From assembly GCA_965660625.1 (NCBI GenBank), contig CBFIAR010000009.1, positions 62,001 to 126,000 on the forward strand: a stretch of 64,000 nucleotides of DNA, given 5' to 3'. The notes under the pieces were generated by a model. It was not told where the DNA came from. It saw only the letters and a program-made list of their open reading frames with translations, and made no database searches. Positions 16,820 to 25,718 of the stretch are shown piece after piece; positions within the stretch are counted from its first letter, which is position 1; each line of letters opens with the position of its first letter. Both the position numbers and the translations under genes were made by a program. This DNA comes from Glaciecola sp965660625. Its GTDB lineage: Bacteria; Pseudomonadota; Gammaproteobacteria; Enterobacterales; Alteromonadaceae.

Positions 16820-19408
16820 TTATGCGTTAGCTTCAAGAAAGTCTTGGGCAAAGCGCTGAAGAACACCGCCAGCCTCGTAAATCGACACTTCTTCTGCAGT
16901 ATCCAAACGGCATTTCATCGGAACTTTGACTACATCTCCATTTTTACGATTAATGACCAAGTGAAGCGTCGCACTCGGCGTTGGTTGTCCCTCTACATCG
17001 AAGCTTTCAGTGCCATCTATACCCAGTGTTTTGCGGGTTGTGCCCGCTTCAAACTCAAGTGGTAATACACCCATACCTATCAAATTGGTGCGGTGAATGC
17101 GCTCAAAACCTTCCGCTGCAATCACTTCAACACCGGCTAAACGAACACCTTTGGCCGCCCAGTCACGAGATGAACCCTGACCATAATCTGCACCAGCAAC
17201 AATAATAAGAGGTTGTTTGCGCTGCATGTAAGTTTCAATCGCTTCCCACATACGTGTTACTTTGCCCTCTGGCTCAATTCTAGTGAGTGAACCTTCTTGC
17301 ATTTTACCGTCAACGACGGACATTTCATTTTTTAATCTTGGATTAGCAAAAGTGGCGCGTTGCGCAGTTAAATGGTCTCCGCGATGCGTCGCATATGAGT
17401 TGAAGTCAACTTCAGGCAAACCCATTTTATGTAAATACTCACCAGCAGCGCTGTTCATTTGAATTGCGTTCGATGGTGATAAATGATCAGTAGTGATGTT
17501 GTCACCTAACACTGCCAAAGCTCGCATACCTTTCATGCTGCGCTCTCCTGCTAACGCGCCTTCCCAATAAGGCGGACGGCGAATGTAAGTGCTTTGTGGG
17601 CGCCATGCGTAGAGCGGATCGTTGTCTTCACCGTAATCCACGCTCAAATCGAACATAGGATTATACACCTTGCGAAATTGTTCCGGTTTAACGCTAGATT
17701 TTACAACCGCATCAATTTCTTCGTCGCTTGGCCAAATGTCCTTTAGGCGAATATCGTTGCCCTGAGCATCTTTGCCTAAAACATCTTTTTCTATATCGAA
17801 ACGAATAGTGCCGGCAATAGCATAAGCTACCACGAGAGGAGGACTGGCTAAGAACGCTTGATTCGCCTGTGGATGAATGCGGCCGTCGAAGTTACGATTT
17901 CCTGACAACACTGCTGTAGCATATAAATCTCGCTGTTTGATTTCTTCCGCAATTTTAGGGTCAAGCGCACCACTCATACCGTTACATGAGGTACAGGCAA
18001 AACCTACAATACCAAAGCCTAGGTTTTCAAGCTCGGGAAGTAATCCTGCTTCTTCTAAGTACAGCTGAACGGCTTTTGAGCCTGGCGCTAACGAGCTTTT
18101 TACCCAAGGCTTTCTTAGTAAACCAAGTTTATTCGCATTGCGAGCAATCAAGCCGGCTGCAATCATATTTCTGGGGTTACTGGTATTTGTGCAACTAGTA
18201 ATGGCGGCAATGATCACCGCACCGTCTGGCATTTTACCTTCTTCATTTTCAACGATACCGCTAATACCTTTTATTGCTAAATCGGCTGTCGATACTCGTG
18301 TATGTGGGTTAGACGGGCCTGCGATGTTGCGTCCAACGGATGATAAATCAAAATGCAACACTCGCTCGTATTCTGCTGTTACTAAATCGTCTGCCCACAA
18401 ACCAGTATGCTTTGCGTATTGTTCAACAAGCTTAACCTGCTCATCTTCTCGACCGGTGAGTGTTAGGTAATCAATAGTTTGTCTATCGATATAAAACATA
18501 GCAGCAGTAGCGCCGTACTCTGGCGTCATGTTGGAAATAGTGGCGCGGTCACCTAGCGTAAGGTGCTTTGTACCTTCGCCATAAAACTCTAAGAATGAAG
18601 AAACGACTTTTTGCGCACGTAAAAACTCGGTCAGCGCCAATACAATATCTGTTGCCGTGATACCTGCTTGTGGCTTACCCGTTAGTTCAACACCAATGAT
18701 GTCAGGGAGGCGCATGTAAGACGCTCTTCCTAGCATAACGCTCTCAGCTTCCAGACCACCCACACCAATCGCAATAACGCCTAATGCGTCAACCATTGGG
18801 GTATGGCTATCGGTTCCTACTAAGGTATCAGGAAAGGCGACACCATCGCGCACTTGAACAACCGGTGACATCCGCTCTAGGTTAATTTGATGCAGTATAC
18901 CGTTACCTTGTGGAATAACATCAACATTTTTAAATGCTGTTTTGGTCCAATTGATAAAGTGGAAACGGTCTTCATTACGGCGATCTTCAATTGCTCTATT
19001 TTTGGAAAAAGCATCTTTATCTGCCCCTCCATGTTCCACAGCTAGTGAATGATCAACAACTAACTGCGTGGGTACTACGGGATTGACTTGCGCCGGATTG
19101 CCGCCTTTTGCAGCAATGGCGTCTCTCAGTCCAGCTAAGTCGACTAATGCAGTTTGACCAAGAATGTCATGGCATACAACGCGAGCGGGAAACCATGGAA
19201 AATCTAGGTCACGTTTGCGTTCTATAATTTGCTTAAGGCAATCTGTTAGGATCGCTGGATCGCATTTCCTAACCAAATTTTCAGCTAATACCCGTGAAGT
19301 GTAAGGCAAGGTTTCATAGGCACCTGCTCTGATGTTATTGACGGCTTCTTTCGTATCGAAATAGTCTAGCTTACTGTTTGGTAGGGGTTTTCTATAATCG
19401 TAGTTCAT
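16820..19408 (-). CDS. acnD: Fe/S-dependent 2-methylcitrate dehydratase AcnD
   Basis: AcnD, an aconitase-superfamily enzyme, dehydrates 2-methylcitrate in the methylcitrate cycle. It needs PrpF as partner, which is encoded next. The 862-residue length is usual. The cluster-binding cysteines appear in AAITSCTNTSN and GFACTSCNGMSG. The swivel-domain signatures GDNITTDHLSPS and GADYGQGSSRDWAAKG are intact. AcnD is distinguished from AcnA mainly by the prpF neighbour and its place in the prp operon. A 178-bp leader with inverted repeats separates it from prpC. Confidence 0.95.
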   Translation of the reverse strand: MNYDYRKPLPNSKLDYFDTKEAVNNIRAGAYETLPYTSRVLAENLVRKCDPAILTDCLKQIIERKRDLDFPWFPARVVCHDILGQTALVDLAGLRDAIAAKGGNPAQVNPVVPTQLVVDHSLAVEHGGADKDAFSKNRAIEDRRNEDRFHFINWTKTAFKNVDVIPQGNGILHQINLERMSPVVQVRDGVAFPDTLVGTDSHTPMVDALGVIAIGVGGLEAESVMLGRASYMRLPDIIGVELTGKPQAGITATDIVLALTEFLRAQKVVSSFLEFYGEGTKHLTLGDRATISNMTPEYGATAAMFYIDRQTIDYLTLTGREDEQVKLVEQYAKHTGLWADDLVTAEYERVLHFDLSSVGRNIAGPSNPHTRVSTADLAIKGISGIVENEEGKMPDGAVIIAAITSCTNTSNPRNMIAAGLIARNANKLGLLRKPWVKSSLAPGSKAVQLYLEEAGLLPELENLGFGIVGFACTSCNGMSGALDPKIAEEIKQRDLYATAVLSGNRNFDGRIHPQANQAFLASPPLVVAYAIAGTIRFDIEKDVLGKDAQGNDIRLKDIWPSDEEIDAVVKSSVKPEQFRKVYNPMFDLSVDYGEDNDPLYAWRPQSTYIRRPPYWEGALAGERSMKGMRALAVLGDNITTDHLSPSNAIQMNSAAGEYLHKMGLPEVDFNSYATHRGDHLTAQRATFANPRLKNEMSVVDGKMQEGSLTRIEPEGKVTRMWEAIETYMQRKQPLIIVAGADYGQGSSRDWAAKGVRLAGVEVIAAEGFERIHRTNLIGMGVLPLEFEAGTTRKTLGIDGTESFDVEGQPTPSATLHLVINRKNGDVVKVPMKCRLDTAEEVSIYEAGGVLQRFAQDFLEANA

Positions 19409-19586
19409 GACAAATCCTGTGCTTCAGTAGGTTGTCTGTGCTTAGTAACTTTATACTTTAAGACTGCTCTATATCAAGGTCAGAAGTAAGAATCGTCAAC
19501 CACAGACAACTAATTTTTTAATACAGAGGCACTAATAAAAATGCCTCTGCAAGATGAGAATGCATAACGCTTTAAGACCTCTGCGG
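19409..19586 (-). promoter_or_regulatory. acnD leader with two inverted repeats
   Basis: Reading the minus strand from prpC to acnD, there is first a perfect 8-bp hairpin, CAGAGGCA and TGCCTCTG (19524-19531 with 19542-19549, 10-base loop). Then comes a perfect 10-bp inverted repeat, GTTGTCTGTG (19431-19440) with CACAGACAAC (19501-19510), spanning 80 bases. Neither is followed by a solid T-run. They may form an attenuator, a processing site or a separate promoter region that uncouples acnD-prpF from prpBC. Confidence 0.45.
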
Positions 19587-20708
19587 CTATCTGTTTTCAA
19601 TCGCCACAACCGGACGCAAGTCTTCACCCGTATAATCCGCCGAAGGACGAATGATGCGGTTGTCAGCACGCTGTTCCATGACGTGACCTGCCCAGCCCGT
19701 TAGTCGAGACATCACGAATATGGGTGTAAATAATTTAGTTGGTATTTTCATAAAGTTATAAGCTGAGGCATGAAAGAAATCTGCATTACAAAATAAGCCT
19801 TTCTCGCGTTTCATGACTTCTTCACAACGCACTGATACGGGATAAAGAACGGTATCGCCAACATCAGCAGCTAGCTTTTCAGACCAGCCTTTAATAATCT
19901 CATTACGTGGGTCTGAATCTGAATAGATAGCATGGCCAAAGCCCATGATTTTCTCTTTGCGTTCGAGCTTACCCATCATTTCTTTCTCTGCATTATCGGC
20001 AGAAGTAAAGCCTTCAATCATTTCCATTGCAGCTTCGTTTGCGCCGCCATGTAAAGGTCCGCGCAGTGAACCGATTGCGCCGGTGATGCATGAATGCATA
20101 TCAGAGAGGGTTGAAGCACAAACACGAGCCGTGAACGTAGATGCATTGAATTCGTGCTCGGCATAGAGAATTAAGGAGACGTGCATTACTTTCTCGTGCA
20201 GTGCTTTTGGTTTTTCACCGTGTAGCATATGTAAGAAATGCGCACCAATTGAATCATCATCAGTTTCAACGTCAATACGGACAGCGTCGTGCGAGAAGCG
20301 GTACCAATAACAAATGATGCTAGGGAAGCAAGCTAACATACGATCAGTGACTTGATCTTGCTGCGAAAAATCTGTTTCGGTTTCAAGATTACCTAACATT
20401 GAGCAACCTGTTCGTAATACATCCATCGGATGTGCATTAGCAGGAATAAGCTCTAGCACTGCTTTTAGTGCGGCGGGTAGTCCGCGCATCATTTTTAACT
20501 TTGCTTTGTAGGCGTTGAGTTCCGTTTGCGTTGGCAGGTTACCTTTTAGGATAAGGTGCGCAACTTCTTCGAATTGGCATTTTTTAGCGAGGTCTTTTAC
20601 ATCATAGCCGCGATAAGTCAAACCAGAGCCTGATTGACCAACTGTTGATAAGGCTGTTTTACCAGCTACTTGACCGCGTAATCCTGCGCCACTTAATACT
20701 TTTGCCAT
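19587..20708 (-). CDS. prpC: 2-methylcitrate synthase PrpC
   Basis: PrpC condenses propionyl-CoA with oxaloacetate to 2-methylcitrate. The 373-residue protein is of the short citrate-synthase type. Catalytic-region motifs are present: GSLRGPLHGGANEAAM, GFGHAIYSDSDPR, and the late VMSRLTGWAGHVMEQ with the arginine-bearing RIIRPSADYTG. The N-terminal AGLRGQVAGKTALSTVG and TYRGYDVKDLA are typical of PrpC. It follows prpB by 30 bp in the same operon. Confidence 0.95.
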   Translation of the reverse strand: MAKVLSGAGLRGQVAGKTALSTVGQSGSGLTYRGYDVKDLAKKCQFEEVAHLILKGNLPTQTELNAYKAKLKMMRGLPAALKAVLELIPANAHPMDVLRTGCSMLGNLETETDFSQQDQVTDRMLACFPSIICYWYRFSHDAVRIDVETDDDSIGAHFLHMLHGEKPKALHEKVMHVSLILYAEHEFNASTFTARVCASTLSDMHSCITGAIGSLRGPLHGGANEAAMEMIEGFTSADNAEKEMMGKLERKEKIMGFGHAIYSDSDPRNEIIKGWSEKLAADVGDTVLYPVSVRCEEVMKREKGLFCNADFFHASAYNFMKIPTKLFTPIFVMSRLTGWAGHVMEQRADNRIIRPSADYTGEDLRPVVAIENR

Positions 20709-20738
20709 GATCGTCTCCGTAAATTCTGTGATTCTAAG

Positions 20739-21617
20739 TTATAGGTTCTTATTTTCTGCAAACAAAGCATCTAGCTTCTGTTCATAATCGTGATAGCCAA
20801 GATAGTCGTATAAATCCATGCGCGTTTGCATGGAATCGACAACTGCCTTTTGATCACCATTCGCCAGAATAGATTCATACACCATCTCTGCAGCTTTATT
20901 CATTGCTCTGAAAGCACTCAGTGGATAAAGCACCATCGCGGCACCCCATTCTCCAAGTTGTTCCTTGTTCCATAACTCGGTTTGCCCAAATTCAGTGATA
21001 TTAGCTAGGATGGGTACGTCTAAAGCGTCAGCAAAGGCGCGATAGTGTTCTTCAGTTTTTACAGCTTCGGCAAAAATGCCGTCAGCACCTGCGGCTACAT
21101 AAGCTTTTGCTCTTGCAATTGCAGCTTCTAAGCCTTCTTGAGCGAAAGAGTCTGTGCGCGCCATAATGAAAAAGTCAGGGTCGGTGCGAGCATCAACAGC
21201 TGCTTTAATTCTGTCAACCATCTCTTCGGTTGATACAATGGCTTTGTTGGGTCGGTGACCACAGCGCTTCTGCGCAACTTGGTCTTCCATATGCACTGCA
21301 GCAGCGCCAGCTTTTTCCATATCACGGATGGTTTTTGCAATATTGAAAGCGCCGCCCCAGCCGGTGTCGATATCGACAAGTAGCGGCAAATCGCAAGCAG
21401 ATGTGATGCGGTTAACATCAACCAAGACGTCATTGAGTGACGTCATTCCTAAATCGGGTAGTCCGTACGACGCATTTGCAACCCCGCCGCCTGAAAGGTA
21501 AATGGCTTGATGGCCAATTTTTTTAGCCATCATTGCAGAGTAGGCGTTAATGGTCCCAACGATTTGAAGGGGCTTGTTGTCGGCTAGTGCCTTACGAAAT
21601 TTTTTACCTGCGCTCAT
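20739..21617 (-). CDS. prpB: 2-methylisocitrate lyase PrpB
   Basis: PrpB splits 2-methylisocitrate into pyruvate and succinate. From the ATG at 21617, preceded by GAGGT, the product has 292 residues, the family's usual length. The isocitrate-lyase/PEP-mutase signature QKRCGHRPNK, with catalytic Cys119, is present. Metal and substrate residues appear in VDIDTGWGG and MEDQVAQKRCG. The frame is open further upstream to 21689, but those extra residues are not like PrpB. It is the first structural gene of the operon, 52 bp after the regulator gene. Confidence 0.96.
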   Translation of the reverse strand: MSAGKKFRKALADNKPLQIVGTINAYSAMMAKKIGHQAIYLSGGGVANASYGLPDLGMTSLNDVLVDVNRITSACDLPLLVDIDTGWGGAFNIAKTIRDMEKAGAAAVHMEDQVAQKRCGHRPNKAIVSTEEMVDRIKAAVDARTDPDFFIMARTDSFAQEGLEAAIARAKAYVAAGADGIFAEAVKTEEHYRAFADALDVPILANITEFGQTELWNKEQLGEWGAAMVLYPLSAFRAMNKAAEMVYESILANGDQKAVVDSMQTRMDLYDYLGYHDYEQKLDALFAENKNL

Positions 21618-21669
21618 ATTTACCTCGTGCTTTTTTAGTGGGAGAAAAGTTACAAAAACGAAAACGCGT

Positions 21670-22332
21670 TTATCGCAATCTAGCCTCAATATTTTGTTTT
21701 GAATAAAGAATGTGTCTGCGCATTAGCATCTCTGCGAGCTCTTCATCGCGGTTACTAATTGCTTGTACAATATGCTTGTGCTCGTCAAATGCTGTGCTAA
21801 CGCGTGGACCTGCCATACCTAACTGCACACGATACATTCGGATAAGATGATAAAGACCATTTATTAGCAGTGAAATGAGATGGTCATTTTTACTACCGAC
21901 AATAATACGATAGTGAAAATCAACGTCACCGGCTTCTTGATAATAAGTTTCGCCAGTTTTCACTTCGTGAAAGTGAGTGTTGAGTAACGCATTTAAATCA
22001 TCAATTTCGATGTCCGTCATATTCTTAGCCGCTAATCTTGCTGCCATACCTTCGAGCGATTCTCTGACTTGATATAGTTGAATAAGGCCTTCTGGTGTTA
22101 ATGCTACCACCCTTGCACCTATGTTCGGTTTGCGCTCTACTAGATGACAGCTTTCTAAACGATTAATGGCTTCTCGGATTACTGCACGACTAACGCCATA
22201 TTTTGTCGACAATTCCATTTCGCTTAGTTTACTACCTGCTTTAATTTCGCCTTCCACAATGTCCCGCCTTAGTTTGAAGAAGGTTTTGTCGGCTCCAGTG
22301 ATAGCTTGCTCAGAAAATGCGTTCATTAACAT
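21670..22332 (-). CDS. prpR: GntR/FadR-family transcriptional regulator of the propionate operon
   Basis: The protein has an N-terminal winged helix (KLRRDIVEGEIKAGSKLSE, then KYGVSRAVIREAINRL) and an all-helical FCD ligand-binding domain (LYQVRESLEGMAARLAA, DVDFHYRIIVG). This marks the FadR/VanR branch of GntR regulators. Its position just upstream of prpBC on the same strand makes it the probable prp repressor; methylcitrate or a related acid would be the expected ligand. I chose the ATG at 22332 (220 residues). The frame extends to an ATG at 22389, but that would place an operator-like palindrome inside the coding region. An ATG at 22326 is also possible. Confidence 0.85.
   Translation of the reverse strand: MLMNAFSEQAITGADKTFFKLRRDIVEGEIKAGSKLSEMELSTKYGVSRAVIREAINRLESCHLVERKPNIGARVVALTPEGLIQLYQVRESLEGMAARLAAKNMTDIEIDDLNALLNTHFHEVKTGETYYQEAGDVDFHYRIIVGSKNDHLISLLINGLYHLIRMYRVQLGMAGPRVSTAFDEHKHIVQAISNRDEELAEMLMRRHILYSKQNIEARLR
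22203..22212. promoter_or_regulatory. Third TTGTCGACAA palindrome inside prpR
   Basis: The same 10-bp palindrome occurs once more inside the coding region for the winged helix (around the residues STKYG). It lies 145 bp downstream of site 1 in the direction of transcription. It could be an internal operator or coincidence. Confidence 0.5.
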
Positions 22333-22347
22333 CGTCAGGTTAATTAA

Positions 22348-22359
22348 ATTGTCGACAAT
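22348..22359. promoter_or_regulatory. Operator-like palindrome ATTGTCGACAAT (site 1)
   Basis: A perfect 12-bp palindrome lies 16 bases upstream of the chosen prpR start. Its TTGT and ACAA ends fit the half-sites bound by many FadR-subfamily GntR regulators. Its position suggests that PrpR represses its own operon. Confidence 0.7.
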
Positions 22360-22400
22360 ATAGTAATTAAAGCTGCTTGTGTCAAACATTAAAGGTCATT

Positions 22401-22410
22401 TTGTCGACAA
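22401..22410. promoter_or_regulatory. Operator-like palindrome TTGTCGACAA (site 2)
   Basis: A second perfect copy of the 10-bp core lies 53 bp from the first, still upstream of prpR. Two sites about five helical turns apart could allow cooperative binding or looping by the dimeric regulator. Confidence 0.65.
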
Positions 22411-22541
22411 TGTAACTAAAGTCTTAGATTGCTTTTGTTGATGTCTGGTTGGTTAATGAGTCGTTAAAAGGGTAAGTAACTAGAGTTTGAAATAGGAAAC
22501 AATGCAGTAAAGGCCAAGACTTTGGAATGTAAAATAGAAGT

Positions 22542-22573
22542 AAAAAAAAGCGCCTACTTTTGCAAGTAGGCGC
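22542..22573 (-). terminator. Strong intrinsic terminator of the OmpA-like gene
   Basis: On the minus strand, a perfect 10-bp GC-rich stem (GCGCCTACTT and its complement, 22550-22559 with 22564-22573) with a 4-base loop is followed by eight T residues (22542-22549). It lies 33 bases beyond the stop of the OmpA-like gene. Confidence 0.95.
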
Positions 22574-22605
22574 CTGTGTTATTGCTTAGCGTGTATTGAT
22601 ACAAA

Positions 22606-23898
22606 TTAACGAGTTGCTGTGGTTTTCACCTGAGTGGTCACTTTGACTTCAATACGACGGTTAATCTTGTGAGCTTCAGGAGTGTTTGAAGTGTCTTTAA
22701 GCTGCGTTTCACCATAACCAATTGCGCTCAAACGGGATGCTTCAATACCATACTTATTGATCAACATGATTTTAACCGCATCAGCACGTTTTTGCGAAAG
22801 GTATTGATTATATTCAGCACTGCCTACAGCAGAACTATGGCCTTCAATAACAACATTGGTATTGCCATAACGCTTCATGAAATCAACAAACTCAACGATA
22901 TTTTCAGCGTTAGGGTTTTCAATGTTGCTACTGTTGTTGGCAAATAGAACGTTAAGTGCAATAGACACTTCTTTTTCTAATAATACACTACAACCGTCGG
23001 CATCTACTTTGTCTGTTATCGGTGTATCAAGGCACTTGTCCTTACTATCTAGTACACCGTCGTCATCTTTATCTAAATCGACAGGACAGCCTTTAGCATT
23101 CACTTGGGTGCCTGCAGGCGTGTTCGGGCAAGAATCATTGACATCTAAAACACCGTCTTTGTCAGCGTCTTTGATTTCACAACCATTTGCAGAAACTTTT
23201 ACGCCTGCTGGAGTATTGGGACATTGGTCAACGCTATTTAATATGCCATCATTGTCTAAATCAACGCTACAGCCTGTAGCATCAACTTGCGTTCTAGCTG
23301 GAGAGTTAGGGCAGCGGTCTATAGCATCATAAACGCCGTCGCTGTCAGTATCTTTTTGCACCGTTGCGGCACTTGTTTGACCAAAGATATATGCTAAACC
23401 AAGTTTTGCGCTGTATTCGTCATGGCCCTGACCGAAATCACGGTAGCCGGCAAGCTCGGTGATTACGCGGACGTTATCGCTTACTTCCCAATGTTTACCA
23501 ACACCGTAACTCATCATACGGTAGCTGTCTTCGATAGATTGCTCACGCAAGCCACCAAACAAATATGCTGCGTCATTATCTAAGAAGTACATTGCATCAG
23601 CGCCCAACATAATGCCATCATCGCCGTAACCCGGACGGTTAGGGCCTTGCATGTCTAGGAAAATGCGAGAAAGCTCAAAACGGATACCCCATTTAGGATC
23701 GAAACGGAAACCTAATTCGGCCCCTAACGTTTTACCGTCATCTAAATAACCCAGTGGCTCCGGTTTATCTGAATCTGGACTGTAATATTGTGCAAAACCG
23801 CCTACCCAATTTTCATAAGCTGGGACTTCTTGAGCGACTGTATTAGCAGACATAGTTGTTGCAACTGCAACGGCTGTGAAAAGCATCGAGCGTTTCAT
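22606..23898 (-). CDS. OmpA-family outer membrane protein with thrombospondin type 3 repeats
   Basis: The 430-residue product has a signal peptide (MKRSMLFTAVAVATTMSANTVAQ) and an eight-strand beta-barrel-like N-terminal half to about residue 185. Four calcium-binding type 3 repeats follow, with DTDSDGVYDAIDRCPN, DLDNDGILNSVDQCPN, DADKDGVLDVNDSCPN and DDDGVLDSKDKC. The C-terminal OmpA peptidoglycan-binding domain has IEGHSSAVGSAEYN, LSQKRADAV and NRRIEVKV. It resembles OprF-type porins, which tie the outer membrane to the cell wall. The ATG at 23898 has AGGAAG before it; the frame runs upstream to 23976 without a signal peptide. It is a single gene with its own terminator. Confidence 0.92.
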   Translation of the reverse strand: MKRSMLFTAVAVATTMSANTVAQEVPAYENWVGGFAQYYSPDSDKPEPLGYLDDGKTLGAELGFRFDPKWGIRFELSRIFLDMQGPNRPGYGDDGIMLGADAMYFLDNDAAYLFGGLREQSIEDSYRMMSYGVGKHWEVSDNVRVITELAGYRDFGQGHDEYSAKLGLAYIFGQTSAATVQKDTDSDGVYDAIDRCPNSPARTQVDATGCSVDLDNDGILNSVDQCPNTPAGVKVSANGCEIKDADKDGVLDVNDSCPNTPAGTQVNAKGCPVDLDKDDDGVLDSKDKCLDTPITDKVDADGCSVLLEKEVSIALNVLFANNSSNIENPNAENIVEFVDFMKRYGNTNVVIEGHSSAVGSAEYNQYLSQKRADAVKIMLINKYGIEASRLSAIGYGETQLKDTSNTPEAHKINRRIEVKVTTQVKTTATR

Positions 23899-24137
23899 GA
23901 TTGACTTCCTTTTATCCAAATTAGTATGTGTTGATGTAGCGTCGCAATTATCACTCACATTCCCATCAAGTTCCACGAAACCATAATGTTATTAGGGTTT
24001 TATTCAACAAACATTGACTAAAATCAGGTTAGCAGTAAGGCTTACAAAATTTATTGGCGAGTAAGAGGGGAATCTAAGATTATTGATTGTGATTTACGGT
24101 AAAAAATAATTGTTTGGTAATACAACGATGCCTCTTC

Positions 24138-24605
24138 TTATTGGCACATCTGGCAAACGCCATGGGCTTCTATAGTTTGACGCAGAATGATAAACGAATT
24201 TTGTTCGGCTTGCGCTTCTAAGGTTTCCTTAACACCTGCGGATTGAATCTCTTGAACATCACCGCAAGTGTCACAAATTAAAAATTGTACTGGATGACTA
24301 CAACCAAAATGATGGCATGCCATGAAAGCATTGGTTGATTCAACTTTATGCACCAAACCTAAATCAAGAAAAAAATCCAATGCCCGATAAACGGTGGGGG
24401 GTTTAGCATTGTCTTCTGTTTTCCGCAATTCATCCAGTAAATCGTACGCACCGATCGCACTGTCTTGGTCTAGTAGGATTTCATAAACCCTTTCGCGAAG
24501 CGGGGTAAGACGAGCCCCTTTTTCTTGGCAATATGCCTTTGCTTTAACCAAAATAGCTTTGTTTTGTTTGGATAATACCAAGCTCTTTTCCCTATTTTCA
24601 GACAT
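24138..24605 (-). CDS. zur: Zinc uptake regulator Zur (Fur family)
   Basis: This 155-residue Fur-family repressor most resembles Zur. The winged helix includes ARLTPLRERVYEILL and KPPTVYRALDFFLDLGLVHKVES. Structural zinc would be held by the pairs CDTC (in FLICDTCGD) and CQMC at the C-terminus, and the regulatory site region contains ACHHFGCSH. Zur represses zinc importers when zinc is plentiful. It is divergent from nudC, and none of its expected targets lie in this window. Confidence 0.9.
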   Translation of the reverse strand: MSENREKSLVLSKQNKAILVKAKAYCQEKGARLTPLRERVYEILLDQDSAIGAYDLLDELRKTEDNAKPPTVYRALDFFLDLGLVHKVESTNAFMACHHFGCSHPVQFLICDTCGDVQEIQSAGVKETLEAQAEQNSFIILRQTIEAHGVCQMCQ

Positions 24606-24630
24606 TAAAATAATGCGGCTGACTCGTTTG

Positions 24631-24647
24631 ACCAGTATAACACTGGT
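24631..24647. promoter_or_regulatory. Inverted repeat upstream of zur
   Basis: ACCAGT and ACTGGT flank ATAAC, 26 bases upstream of the zur start. The dyad contains GTATAAC, which could also serve as a -10 element for zur. It may be an operator, possibly autoregulatory; it does not match a full classical Zur box that I recognise. Confidence 0.3.
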
Positions 24648-24835
24648 GTGCGCTTCGACAATAGTAAAGGGAATACTTTTATTTATGCAGAGAGGAATAC
24701 GTCATGTCGTTTCTTATTCATCGTAAATGATATTTTTCGTTTGCGTTTGTCTTTGCATAAACTGCGATATTCATATAGCTTTAGCAACTTTGAACTAACC
24801 CTCTTATGGGCGACGGGCACTCAATAAGGTAAGTA

Positions 24836-25648
24836 ATGACAGCAATAGTAAAAATTAAGAGATATTTCATTTTTTCGAATGACAGGCTGTTAGTGCCTGT
24901 TGATGCTGATTTGCGTTCAGGTGTTGAGATGCTTGCTCATTTGAAACCCGATATTTTTGCAGAATACGCGGAACAAACAGTTCATATTCATGCCAACGAG
25001 CATGTTGAACACTATCTCGTGGATATGCAGAGGGAAATTCTTGAACACGAAACGGTACGATCGATAAGTTTACGCGAAGTTGTCATGACGATGCCGAAAG
25101 AAGATTTTCAGCACGTAGCTCAAGCTTGGCAATATGCTGTATTTTTGCGTACACACCAGTTTTGTGGCCGTTGCGGTTCACGTATGGATCGTGTGTCGTG
25201 GGAGATGGCCATGCATTGCCATACTTGCCAACATCGCTGCTATCCACGCGTGTCCCCTTGTATTATTGTCGCAATTCGTCGGGGCAATAAAATTCTTCTC
25301 GCTCAGGGTGAGCGCCAGAAAGAATCTGGATTCTTTTCCACATTGGCTGGTTTCGTAGAAAGTGGTGAAACACTCGAGGAAGCAGTGCACAGGGAAGTTT
25401 TCGAAGAAGTGGGCGTAAAAGTGAAAAATGTAGAATATTTTAATAGTCAGCCATGGCCTTTCCCGCATTCTCTGATGGTTGGTTACTTAGCGGAGTATGA
25501 TAGTGGTCACATTGTTGTTGATGGCAAGGAAATAATACAAGCAGATTGGTTTGATATCGATAATTTACCCACAGTGCCACCAAAATATTCCATTGCAGGA
25601 AGATTAATTGAAGAAACGCAAAAAAGAATGGTAAAAAAGTCGGTATAA
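24836..25648 (+). CDS. nudC: NAD(H) pyrophosphatase / RNA decapping Nudix enzyme NudC
   Basis: NudC hydrolyses NADH to NMNH and AMP and removes NAD caps from RNA. The 270-residue protein has the zinc ribbon (FCGRCGSRM and CHTCQHRCYPR). The Nudix box runs from residue 172 to 194 (GFVESGETLEEAV, then REVFEEVGV). The NudC-specific signature SQPWPFPHSLM follows the box. The ATG follows AAGGTAAGT. It precedes hemE by 70 bp on the same strand. Confidence 0.95.
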   Translation: MTAIVKIKRYFIFSNDRLLVPVDADLRSGVEMLAHLKPDIFAEYAEQTVHIHANEHVEHYLVDMQREILEHETVRSISLREVVMTMPKEDFQHVAQAWQYAVFLRTHQFCGRCGSRMDRVSWEMAMHCHTCQHRCYPRVSPCIIVAIRRGNKILLAQGERQKESGFFSTLAGFVESGETLEEAVHREVFEEVGVKVKNVEYFNSQPWPFPHSLMVGYLAEYDSGHIVVDGKEIIQADWFDIDNLPTVPPKYSIAGRLIEETQKRMVKKSV

Positions 25649-25718
25649 TAAAAAACAAGTTATCTCGAACTAGTTAATGTATAGACGAGTCAGTTTCAAA
25701 TTTCACATTGAGTAAAGC

